IMG/VR virus record: IMGVR_UViG_3300025671_000478
Coordinates: 1-25,227 of that record
DNA: 25,227 bases
Direction: 5' to 3' (one strand)
From: a virus
Shown: positions 20,114 to 25,227 of the stretch, in pieces
Layout of the letters: each line of letters begins with the position of its first letter
Numbering within the stretch: the stretch's first letter is position 1
Notes under the pieces: generated by a model
Database searches by the model: none
Seen by the model: only the letters and a program-made list of their open reading frames with translations
Told to the model about the DNA's origin: nothing
Translations under genes and position numbers: made by a program

Positions 20114-20624
20114 CATCGTGTCACACGACGCGGTCACTGCCAAGGTGAGACCGTCAATGGTATCACATGGTATCATATACTACCCCGTAAACATGGCCAC
20201 TAGCCAAGACGGCAACCGAACCGTGTGCGAGATGACCGTTCGCTTTCAGTCTGTTGACAATCCGGAGTCATTCATCGACGTGCCATCATTCGGATATGGC
20301 ATTGACGATCAAGACAAGGGGCCGGGTAAGGCAATTAGTTATGCGGTAAAGTATGCGCTATTGAAAACGCTTGGCTTGGAGACGGGTGATGATCCCGACT
20401 ACGACCAAGAAGTACAGCACAAAGCAGAGGCCGCGCCACTACCCGTGCTCAAAGTCCTAGACGAGAACGGTGACCCTACCGAAATGGGCAAGAAGGTCAT
20501 CGAAGCTATCGAGTTTGGCAAGCGCACCGTAGCACAGATTGTGGAGCGCAATTCTATCAACGAGGCAGAGAGACTGTTTCTTTCTCAGTACGAGAATGAC
20601 ACAGACATGCCATCATTCCTGTAA
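20016..20624 (+). CDS. erf: Erf-family single-strand annealing protein
   Basis: A 202-aa protein. LHLVMQEVKYIQKESKR at the start and YGIDDQDKGPGKAISYAVKY followed by ALLKTLGLETGDDPD are the signature of the ERF superfamily (like P22 Erf): the G-x-D-x-x-D-K-G, A-x-x-Y-A-x-K-Y and TGDDPD segments. These proteins anneal complementary single strands in phage recombination and genome circularisation. The ERF N-terminal helix begins close to the ATG at 20016, so I keep this start although it causes a 98-nt overlap with the resolvase gene. The end DTDMPSFL resembles acidic protein-contact tails. Confidence 0.9.
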   Translation: MGQPNLTVQQRLHLVMQEVKYIQKESKRGMRYSIVSHDAVTAKVRPSMVSHGIIYYPVNMATSQDGNRTVCEMTVRFQSVDNPESFIDVPSFGYGIDDQDKGPGKAISYAVKYALLKTLGLETGDDPDYDQEVQHKAEAAPLPVLKVLDENGDPTEMGKKVIEAIEFGKRTVAQIVERNSINEAERLFLSQYENDTDMPSFL

Positions 20625-20628
20625 AACA

Positions 20629-20934
20629 ATGGAGTCATTTGATTACCTGATCTCCCAAGTACAAGATTGGGCAGTAGACAAAGGCATTGCCGTAACAGAC
20701 GACCTATCCAAGCAGATGCTCAAAGTCATCGAGGAGGTGGGAGAAACGGCGGGTGCCATCGCCAAGAAGAACCACGAAGATATCGTCGACGGTATCGGCG
20801 ATTCATTTGTGACGCTTATCATCCTGTGTCAGCAGGCGGGCATTGACCCTAGGGTTGCACTCGGATCAGCGTATGATGTCATTGCCAAACGCAAGGGCAA
20901 GACGGTAAACGGAGTGTTCATCAAGGACGAATAG
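20629..20934 (+). CDS. MazG-like nucleotide pyrophosphohydrolase
   Basis: A 101-aa protein starting at the ATG at 20629 (MESFDYLISQVQDWAVDKGI), four bases after the Erf stop. QMLKVIEEVGETAGAIAKKN and EDIVDGIGDSFVTLIILCQQ give the E-E-x-x-E and E-D-x-x-D-x-x-x-D metal-binding pattern of all-alpha NTP pyrophosphohydrolases. The end RKGKTVNGVFIKDE is also typical. The enzyme would cleave (d)NTPs to monophosphate and pyrophosphate, cleaning the nucleotide pool or lowering (p)ppGpp-type signals, as proposed for phage MazG. Single-domain length is normal. It sits between the annealase and the replication initiator. Confidence 0.9.
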   Translation: MESFDYLISQVQDWAVDKGIAVTDDLSKQMLKVIEEVGETAGAIAKKNHEDIVDGIGDSFVTLIILCQQAGIDPRVALGSAYDVIAKRKGKTVNGVFIKDE

Positions 20935-20936
20935 TT

Positions 20937-21848
20937 ATGATTCTACGCAACGCTGATAGGCGTTCGTGGCTAACTATGGATCGCTTCATCTTTGATGACT
21001 CCCGTGTCGGAGGCGAGGAGATAGCCGTGCTATCATGGCTACTCTCCCGTCCCGACAGTTGGTCTCTGAACGTCAAGACATTGGGCTCCCGTCTAGGGTG
21101 GGGTCGAGACAAGACTTACAAGATCGTCAAGCGACTAGTAAGCCTAGGCTACATCACGCAAGAGACAAGGCGCGATGCGCAAGGACGGATCGTAGGGACG
21201 GACTATATCGTGCACGAAACCCCTCAAAACAGTACCAAAAATCCACATCCTGAATTACCGGATACGGCTGAACCGGATACGGATAAACCGGATACGGCTG
21301 AACCGGATACGGCAAATCAGGAAGCATATATAGATAATAATAATAGCAAGACAATGAGTGTAGTAAGTAATACTTATCACTCTCGTACCTTCGATCTGTG
21401 GTGGGACATGTACGACAAGAAGGTTGATCGCAAGGGTACGTTTGCTAAGTGGAGGAAGTTGAAGTCAGACGACATCGGACTGATTCTAAACCACACTCCC
21501 GAATACGTTATCGCTACACCGGAGGTGCAGTACAGGGCACATCCAAAAACCTACCTTAACCGTGAGTACTTCAAAACGTCTATCGAGCACCTTGTCGGAG
21601 GTAGATCTGTTCAAGGGCCTGCCAAAGCATATACGGGAGGCGTGCGTCAAGGAATACCAAATGGGAAAACAGGACTCGGCCCAAGGGAATTTCTCGCCGC
21701 TAGTGGATTCTCAGACGACGAGGCAGACAGGCTACTTGGAGCAAACCCAAGTGCTACATCCTTCCGACCCCAAGCTTTTGCTAGCAGAAGAGACGGACAT
21801 CTTCAAGGCGATAATGAAGATCGGCTTCTTGCTAGAAAAGCCGATTGA
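20937..21848 (+). CDS. Winged-helix replication initiator (O-like)
   Basis: A 303-aa protein. Residues about 12-95 form a winged helix: EEIAVLSWLLSRPDSWSLNV, then LGSRLGWGRDKTYKIVKRLV, then SLGYITQETRRDAQGRIVGT. A spacer with PDTAEPDTDKPDTAEPDTA is encoded by the iterons. A second domain follows (FDLWWDMYDKKVDRKGTFAK through HPKTYLNREYFKTS), similar to the C-terminal parts of phage replication proteins. As in lambda O, the protein probably binds the repeats inside its own gene and recruits the host helicase. The last 60 residues overlap the next gene by 188 nt in another frame. Confidence 0.75.
   Translation: MILRNADRRSWLTMDRFIFDDSRVGGEEIAVLSWLLSRPDSWSLNVKTLGSRLGWGRDKTYKIVKRLVSLGYITQETRRDAQGRIVGTDYIVHETPQNSTKNPHPELPDTAEPDTDKPDTAEPDTANQEAYIDNNNSKTMSVVSNTYHSRTFDLWWDMYDKKVDRKGTFAKWRKLKSDDIGLILNHTPEYVIATPEVQYRAHPKTYLNREYFKTSIEHLVGGRSVQGPAKAYTGGVRQGIPNGKTGLGPREFLAASGFSDDEADRLLGANPSATSFRPQAFASRRDGHLQGDNEDRLLARKAD
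21258..21375 (+). other. Probable replication origin with four iterons
   Basis: CCGGATACGG starts at 21258, 21273, 21288 and 21303, an exact 15-bp period. The five bases between copies are CTGAA, ATAAA, CTGAA. From 21323 the sequence turns AT-rich (ATATATAGATAATAATAAT), a likely unwinding element, up to about 21375. Iterons plus an AT-rich stretch inside the initiator gene is the arrangement of lambda-type origins. The repeat is helically phased only loosely (about 1.4 turns). Confidence 0.75.
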
Positions 21849-22158
21849 CAAGACGCGTGCTCAGTTCATGGCAAACGTGCTCCGTGATACCGGCCTCACG
21901 CTTGCTGAACTCGATCAGTGCGTCAAGGAGATAGCAACGAGTAGCGAGCTCAACAAGGAGATCATCTACTCCAAGGCTATCAATGCTAGCATATTCGATG
22001 CGGCAAGAAAGTCCAAGCGAGTCATGAAGGTTCGCTTGTTTTCCCGCATGGAAGCAATTAGTTTATGGGAGGATCGCACTGATCCAAGCATCACACTATC
22101 GGATATGTTTGAGATTATCCGAGATACAGACAACCACATATACTACCAAGTACGATGA
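21661..22158 (+). CDS. Possible helicase-loader-type protein
   Basis: The start is uncertain. I choose the ATG at 21661 (MGKQDSAQGNFSPLVDSQTT), which has AAGGA upstream; the frame is open from 21562. The shared part is helical: FKAIMKIGFLLEKPIDKTRA, QFMANVLRDTGLTLAELDQC, then FDAARKSKRVMKVRLFSRME. In lambda-like phages the gene after the initiator encodes a helicase loader, so position suggests this role, but I see no AAA+ motif; it would be of the non-ATPase kind. It overlaps the initiator by 188 nt and the following gene by 4 nt (ATGA). Sure as a gene, unsure in function. Confidence 0.6.
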   Translation: MGKQDSAQGNFSPLVDSQTTRQTGYLEQTQVLHPSDPKLLLAEETDIFKAIMKIGFLLEKPIDKTRAQFMANVLRDTGLTLAELDQCVKEIATSSELNKEIIYSKAINASIFDAARKSKRVMKVRLFSRMEAISLWEDRTDPSITLSDMFEIIRDTDNHIYYQVR

Positions 22159-22616
22159 CAGAGAAACAAGAAGCATACAGCAAATACATTAGCGCCATGG
22201 CAGAGCTTCTTCTCCATGAAAAGTATTCTGTTGATGAGATCACAGAGATACTTAAAGATGACTGGGAAGCCGCATACGAAAACGCAGGGTTGCAGGATCA
22301 TGCGCTTGATGTTGGAAAGGCGTTTACCGATATGTCGATAGATCAAACGGCAGGAGATAGGGCCGCCGATATTGTCGAGGCGGCGCTTGGTGCAATCAAG
22401 TCTTTGTCGGGTGGCGATCTTAAAAAGCTTGATCCTGTCACCGCACCCTCAGAAGCATTCATGCTTATGGCTTGCATAATTGAGCTGTACGGAGTGCGGC
22501 CCGTAGCACATGAGATGGCATGGGGACTAGCCTACTCGATGGACAGGGGGCTAGGACAGTCGCTTATGGAGGTGTTCAAGAAGATAGCAAACTATGACGA
22601 TAAGTCTAACAACTAA
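22155..22616 (+). CDS. Early protein of unknown function, 153 aa
   Basis: Starts in an ATGA overlap with the previous gene (MTEKQEAYSKYISAMAELLL). The protein is all-helical and acidic: YSVDEITEILKDDWEAAYEN, then DRAADIVEAALGAIKSLSGG, then FMLMACIIELYGVRPVAHEM. No membrane helix is clear, though residues around 108-120 are hydrophobic. I do not recognise a family. Coupling to the preceding replication gene hints at a DNA-metabolism role, not more. Confidence 0.7.
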   Translation: MTEKQEAYSKYISAMAELLLHEKYSVDEITEILKDDWEAAYENAGLQDHALDVGKAFTDMSIDQTAGDRAADIVEAALGAIKSLSGGDLKKLDPVTAPSEAFMLMACIIELYGVRPVAHEMAWGLAYSMDRGLGQSLMEVFKKIANYDDKSNN

Positions 22617-22629
22617 ACCGAACACGACA

Positions 22630-23022
22630 ATGAAGATCGAAGAACTAGAAAACCCACCACAGTGGCTATTGGATGCCAATACCCACAATGCTGACGTAGA
22701 TATTATTGATGGCGTTGTACATTGGTATGATGGTGTATGGAGGGACGAGACTTGGGAAGGTGGCGTATGGCACAGCGGCCTTTTTGAAGGAGGTATTTGG
22801 GAAAATGGCATTTGGGAAAATGGCACTTGGGAATTTGGCACTTGGAAAAACGGTGTTTGGCTTAATGGGGAGTGGAACTTTGGCGCGTGGCTTAATGGCT
22901 ATTGGCTTAATGGCGTATGGAAATATGGTCACTGGTTCAATGGCTCTTGGTATGGAGGCAAGTGGGAAAAGGGATACAAGAACAAACTTGTGAAGTCTGA
23001 CACACCACCAACTAACAACTAA
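22630..23022 (+). CDS. Trp/Gly pentapeptide-type repeat protein
   Basis: A 130-aa protein; I start it at the ATG at 22630 (MKIEELENPPQWLLDANTHN), which has TAAAC 11 bases upstream. Residues about 35-115 are a five-residue repeat of the form G-x-W-x-N/G, e.g. GIWENGIWENGTWEFGTW and LNGYWLNGVWKYGHWFNG, roughly 16 units. The DNA is a matching 15-bp quasi-repeat. Regular five-residue periodicity resembles pentapeptide-repeat beta-helices but with Trp as the inward residue; a MORN-like sheet is another option. Trp and Gly at this level suggest binding of carbohydrate or a rigid rod. Early location argues against a structural role. Function unknown. Confidence 0.75.
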   Translation: MKIEELENPPQWLLDANTHNADVDIIDGVVHWYDGVWRDETWEGGVWHSGLFEGGIWENGIWENGTWEFGTWKNGVWLNGEWNFGAWLNGYWLNGVWKYGHWFNGSWYGGKWEKGYKNKLVKSDTPPTNN

Positions 23023-23034
23023 ACAGTGATAGCA

Positions 23035-23439
23035 ATGAAAGATATTCTGAATGCACACTTGACCGAATTGGTCAACAGCGTTAACGACGGAGATGTTAGT
23101 CCACTTGAAGCATGGTTCGAGATGAAGCGGATGGCAGAGAAGGTGAAGTGGTCAATGAGCCTGATCGAGGACGCGGCAATCAACGAGCGCGAATCAATCG
23201 GAACGGATGACTATAAGGTAGACGGCTTCCGTATCGAGGTAGTACAGGGCCGCAAGATGTACTCCTACAAGCACATTGGCAAGTGGAAGGAACTCGACGT
23301 GCACCGCAAGCAAGTCGAGCAGGCGGCTAAGGCGGCGGCCGATACGGGCAACATGGTCGTCGATCCATATGGCGAAGAGATAGAGCCCGCTGAGATTACC
23401 TTCGGCAAGTCATACCTTAAAGCAAGCGTTATACGATAG
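23035..23439 (+). CDS. Conserved phage protein of unknown function, 134 aa
   Basis: I start it at the ATG at 23035 (MKDILNAHLTELVNSVNDGD), with TAAAC ten bases upstream, not at the GTG at 23026. The protein has a helix (SPLEAWFEMKRMAEKVKWSM), a beta hairpin (YKVDGFRIEVVQGRKMYSYK), a HIGKWKELDVHRKQVEQAAK helix and an end with VVDPYGEEIEPAEITFGKSY. I recall this architecture (Y-K-H-I-x-x-W-K-E-L, then E-I-E-P-A) from uncharacterised proteins in many phages, often near recombination genes. The coiled-coil character suggests oligomers. No catalytic residues recognised. Confidence 0.75.
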   Translation: MKDILNAHLTELVNSVNDGDVSPLEAWFEMKRMAEKVKWSMSLIEDAAINERESIGTDDYKVDGFRIEVVQGRKMYSYKHIGKWKELDVHRKQVEQAAKAAADTGNMVVDPYGEEIEPAEITFGKSYLKASVIR

Positions 23440-23458
23440 CAACTAAACCTATAAAACA

Positions 23459-23842
23459 ATGATACCAAACCCACTACTACATACCAAGATCGGCAAGGAT
23501 CAGTACGTAATTGAATACAAGGACTGCACAATAGGAGACCTTATGGTATTCATTGCGTCGCTAGAAACAGAGATAGCATCCATACGCTCTCAGCTAGCCA
23601 ACATTAACTACGAATATGATGGCGCAGAGGAATGGGAGAAGCGGACGAAGGTTGCCATGCAAGCCAAGAAGACGCACGTTGGCGTGCTGAAAAGTTGGAT
23701 CACGGCCAAGGAAGCACAAGAGGCTGACGAGCATGCCATTGGCAAGGCATTCATGCAGGCGGCCTACGAAAACCTCGACCCGGACGACTACGATGATATC
23801 ATGTTTTCAGCACAAGAGATACTGAAAGATGACAAAGAGTAA
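23459..23842 (+). CDS. Coiled-coil early protein, 127 aa
   Basis: Begins MIPNPLLHTKIGKDQYVIEY, with TAAAC ten bases upstream of the ATG. A short beta start is followed by a long coiled-coil helix (LMVFIASLETEIASIRSQLA) and a second helix (KRTKVAMQAKKTHVGVLKSW). The C-terminus is acidic (NLDPDDYDDIMFSAQEILKD). It overlaps the next gene by 14 nt. No family recognised. The helical pair could act as an adaptor or inhibitor, but nothing shows this. Confidence 0.7.
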   Translation: MIPNPLLHTKIGKDQYVIEYKDCTIGDLMVFIASLETEIASIRSQLANINYEYDGAEEWEKRTKVAMQAKKTHVGVLKSWITAKEAQEADEHAIGKAFMQAAYENLDPDDYDDIMFSAQEILKDDKE

Positions 23843-24038
23843 TCAGAGGTTGATAAAGTGGAATCACGTCCTTGACAAGAAGCCCGCTCCCGATCAAGAG
23901 GGTGTAGAGCTTTTGCTAGAATGTTACAACGGTGACACACTCGTTGGAATGTACAAGGATGGAGATTTCTACCAAGAGAATGGGGATGAAATAGATAATT
24001 GGGTTGTCATGTGGGCCTTGACAGACGGGGCCTATTGA
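23829..24038 (+). CDS. Small DUF551-like protein, 69 aa
   Basis: Begins MTKSNQRLIKWNHVLDKKPA. The order W-x-x-V-x-D-x-x-P, then V-E-L-L-L-E-C, then a G-x-Y-x-D-G segment and a final NWVVMWALTDG resembles the DUF551 family of tiny phage and bacterial proteins (W..v.d..P....v.......W....g....v..W..lp). Family function is unknown. It is the last early gene; its stop is inside the spacer of the strong promoter at 24018. Confidence 0.65.
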   Translation: MTKSNQRLIKWNHVLDKKPAPDQEGVELLLECYNGDTLVGMYKDGDFYQENGDEIDNWVVMWALTDGAY

Positions 24039-24046
24039 CCTATATT
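24018..24046 (+). promoter_or_regulatory. Strong promoter TTGACA-N17-TATATT
   Basis: TTGACA (24018-24023), 17 bases, TATATT (24041-24046). It is the same -10 and spacing as at 15915. The -35 box lies in the end of the 69-aa gene. No ORF follows on this strand; the transcript would end at the terminator 75 bases later, so it appears to serve a small RNA. Confidence 0.8.
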
Positions 24047-24052
24047 ATCTGA

Positions 24053-24130
24053 ACCACGCAATAGTGTGGCTTGCCCCACAAGGAGAGGGAGTCAGGTTTG
24101 TTCAGGGGCCTTGACTCCCTTTCTTTTTCT
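24053..24130 (+). ncRNA. Candidate small RNA of about 75 nt
   Basis: Between the strong promoter at 24018 and the terminator at 24086-24130 there is no start codon with an open frame. The expected RNA contains TGTGG pairing with CCACA (about 24065-24080), an exposed AAGGAGAGG (24080-24088) resembling a Shine-Dalgarno, and the terminator hairpin. Its 3' part overlaps the end of the convergent membrane-protein gene in antisense by about 38 nt, so it could pair with that mRNA. Confidence 0.55.
24086..24130 (+). terminator. Intrinsic terminator ending the early region
   Basis: Perfect 9-bp stem AGGGAGTCA (24086-24094) / TGACTCCCT (24112-24120) followed by TTCTTTTTCT. It stops rightward transcription just where the leftward block ends. 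There is no U-run in the leftward direction. Confidence 0.85.
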
Positions 24131-24430
24131 AGTAATCCGTGGCCGCTCGATCTTGAAGTAGCGATTGTAGAATACAAGAAGCCAAGAGAAGAAGAATGCT
24201 AGGCCAACGTTTAGCACCACCTCGCTCCATGGTGGCACCGATCCGATAAGCACATTAAACAATGCGCCCGCCGAAGTGAGGGCAAGTGCGGCCCTTATGT
24301 GTAGTGTCTTAAACAGAGGGTAGCGATAGATAGGCGATGTCTCAGATGCGTAGATGTCTAGCATGAGAATCGCTACCGATCCCGATATAATTAGGGAAGC
24401 AACGCTATTGATTATCTGTTCTAGTATCAT
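24092..24430 (-). CDS. Membrane protein, possibly holin-like, 112 aa
   Basis: Begins MILEQIINSVASLIISGSVA. Three hydrophobic segments are visible: residues about 8-26, 44-66 (HIRAALALTSAGALFNVLIG) and 70-90 (VVLNVGLAFFFSWLLVFYNR). A basic tail follows (RPRITRKRKGVKAPEQT). Size, three helices and a positively charged C-terminus resemble class I holins, but a GTA-type holin is already present in the lysis island, so this may be a second holin, an antiholin or an exclusion protein. It overlaps the upstream gene by 26 nt. Its 3' end lies within the convergent terminator. Confidence 0.7.
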   Translation of the reverse strand: MILEQIINSVASLIISGSVAILMLDIYASETSPIYRYPLFKTLHIRAALALTSAGALFNVLIGSVPPWSEVVLNVGLAFFFSWLLVFYNRYFKIERPRITRKRKGVKAPEQT

Positions 24431-24707
24431 CCTCTTCGTCAGGGAATAACCTAGCAGTTAGTAACTCCACGCCACGCAGTCCCAAGAATCCAAGTATAAA
24501 CGCCGCCGCGTATTGGCTATTCTCTGCGTTAGGGAGAAATTGTAGCACAACAGGGGTCAAGTAGTTAGCACTACCCATTCCTGATAGCACGGCTATGAGC
24601 GCAGTGCGCCAAGATTTGTGCTTGCCTACCGTAAGTAGGGATCCAAAGAATCCCGATACAGCTAGACCAACGTTAATTCCAATGTGCTCCAAGTACTCCC
24701 CAAGCAT
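24405..24707 (-). CDS. Membrane protein, LydA-like holin candidate, 100 aa
   Basis: I start it at the ATG at 24707 (MLGEYLEHIGINVGLAVSGF), one base after the preceding stop. Hydrophobic segments are INVGLAVSGFFGSLLTVG, WRTALIAVLSGMGSANYLTP and YAAAFILGFLGLRGVELL. The short helices with glycine, the K-H-K-S-W-R-T loop and the tail of acidic residues fit small phage holins of the LydA type. Paired with the next membrane gene it may form a holin/antiholin unit expressed at the end of the tail operon. The call is by pattern and is moderate. Confidence 0.65.
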   Translation of the reverse strand: MLGEYLEHIGINVGLAVSGFFGSLLTVGKHKSWRTALIAVLSGMGSANYLTPVVLQFLPNAENSQYAAAFILGFLGLRGVELLTARLFPDEEDDTRTDNQ

Positions 24708-24708
24708 C

Positions 24709-25014
24709 TTAAAAGAAGAACTGATATTCAACAGTGGCGGAGGCGGCCTCCTCGATAACCTTGATCGTTGTCATGCCACCACAGGGGAAGTACTGAGCAG
24801 TACCTGCCGCTACCTGAAATCCCTTTGATGCGGTTGGGTTGGTAGATCCGTTGTCTATCGTAACACGTACGTTCTTGGCGATTGCTTGGATTAGCACAAG
24901 CGTAGCACTTTCGGGGACAGAGATAGACGTAACGCCACTGACGGTGGTGTCCTGTCCGTGTGTGCTAGTAGGGCGCAGAGCAGTATATGCGTGTCTGCCG
25001 AATGCTGTTGCCAT
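24709..25014 (-). CDS. Small beta-rich virion protein candidate, 101 aa
   Basis: Begins MATAFGRHAYTALRPTSTHG. The rest is rich in V, T, S, A and G with alternating hydrophobic residues (GVTSISVPESATLVLIQAIA; NVRVTIDNGSTNPTASKGFQ), ending in VEYQFFF. This is typical of small structural proteins, e.g. fibre, decoration or tail-tip components. An aromatic C-terminus is common in beta-structured virion proteins. It lies just before the two membrane proteins and after an upstream gene cut by the window edge. Exact role unknown. Confidence 0.65.
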   Translation of the reverse strand: MATAFGRHAYTALRPTSTHGQDTTVSGVTSISVPESATLVLIQAIAKNVRVTIDNGSTNPTASKGFQVAAGTAQYFPCGGMTTIKVIEEAASATVEYQFFF

Positions 25015-25128
25015 GTTGCGAGCCGATATTGGCTAGGTTAAATTGTTCTGCAAGTACAAATAATGTGATAGCACGTTCCCGGAATTATGTAGAATCCATA
25101 AACCATATTCGTGGTGTCACGCAAATGG

Positions 25129-25227
25129 TTAGAGCAACTGGTTAGATGGTGACGACACCGTCGCGGGGTCAATCAACTCTATGCCTTCATATAGCACAGA
25201 CTCTTCTTCCTTCATAGGATCAGAGGG
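25129..25227 (-). CDS. C-terminal end of an upstream leftward gene (cut)
   Basis: Reading leftward from the edge, a frame encodes PSDPMKEEESVLYEGIELID followed by PATVSSPSNQLL and a TAA at 25131-25129. It is open through the window edge. It probably belongs to a tail or structural gene that continues outside the window. The 114 bases between its stop and the next start hold no gene. Thirty-two codons are too few to identify it. Confidence 0.45.
   Translation of the reverse strand, partial: PSDPMKEEESVLYEGIELIDPATVSSPSNQLL

Larger units (their letters stand above)
145..25073. repeat. Dispersed octamer TGATAGCA, at least 31 copies
   Basis: I counted 15 copies of TGATAGCA and 16 of its complement TGCTATCA, starting at 145, 878, 1412, 2854, 3414, 4602, 7439, 7466, 8231, 8661, 10062, 10257, 10440, 12919, 13628, 13766, 14365, 14598, 14936, 15311, 15763, 16875, 17315, 17956, 18214, 18918, 19226, 21028, 23027, 24582 and 25066. 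Chance predicts about 0.8 in this length at even base composition. They occur in all three codon frames and in non-coding DNA. The flanks are not conserved. Confidence 0.9.

Noticed and set aside
21258-21317. Iterons as a CRISPR-like array
   Set aside because: The period is only 15 bp, there are no spacers, and the repeat is inside a coding frame.
25111-25175. tRNA-like words (GGTTAGAGCA, GTCGCGGGG) near the right edge
   Set aside because: No acceptor stem or T loop can be formed, and the 3' part lies in the open frame of the cut leftward gene.

Overview
The window is a continuous stretch of a tailed double-stranded DNA phage genome (Caudoviricetes), near 50% GC by eye, with tightly packed genes. 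The host cannot be named. Many early genes lack a Shine-Dalgarno sequence and instead carry an A-rich leader with a fixed TAAAC element, which would suit a Bacteroidota-like host. Some late genes do have purine-rich ribosome sites, and the promoters look sigma-70-like (TTGACA-N17-TATATT), so this is only a hint.

Layout. Positions 1-9678 are a leftward virion-assembly operon, in transcription order: probable small terminase, large terminase, three tiny basic proteins, a lytic-transglycosylase-like protein, a small basic protein, P22-type portal, scaffold, major capsid protein, a terminator, a 91-aa protein and a head-tail adaptor. Positions 9679-10023 are a control region with a rightward promoter and an inverted repeat. 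Positions 10407-11500 contain no convincing gene; they hold two more promoter candidates and a roughly 560-nt structured RNA candidate ending in a tRNA-like element. From 11501 a rightward early region begins: small unknown genes, a MoxR-type AAA+ ATPase with a VWA-like partner, more small genes, and an SSB-like protein. Positions 17837-19672 are a leftward lysis island (amidase, metallophosphoesterase, holin) set inside the early region. Positions 19712-22158 are the replication and recombination block: Hjc-like resolvase, Erf annealase, MazG-like pyrophosphohydrolase, and a winged-helix initiator carrying four exact-period iterons and an AT-rich stretch (a lambda-O-like origin). Early genes continue to 24038. 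Positions 24092-25227 are a second leftward block (small structural-type protein and two membrane proteins) that converges on the early region at a strong terminator.

Most interesting: (1) two complete type II hammerhead ribozymes, both on the + strand, bracket exactly the AAA+/VWA gene pair, so self-cleavage would release a 2,180-nt dicistronic RNA with hairpin-protected ends; (2) the octamer TGATAGCA occurs at least 31 times on both strands and in all reading frames, against less than one expected by chance; (3) the structured RNA with a tRNA-like 3' end resembles in size and setting the large ornate phage RNAs GOLLD and ROOL; (4) a strong promoter directly followed by a short non-coding RNA and terminator sits where the early and late regions converge; (5) a TAAAC element sits at a constant 10-11 nt before the start codon of seven early genes.
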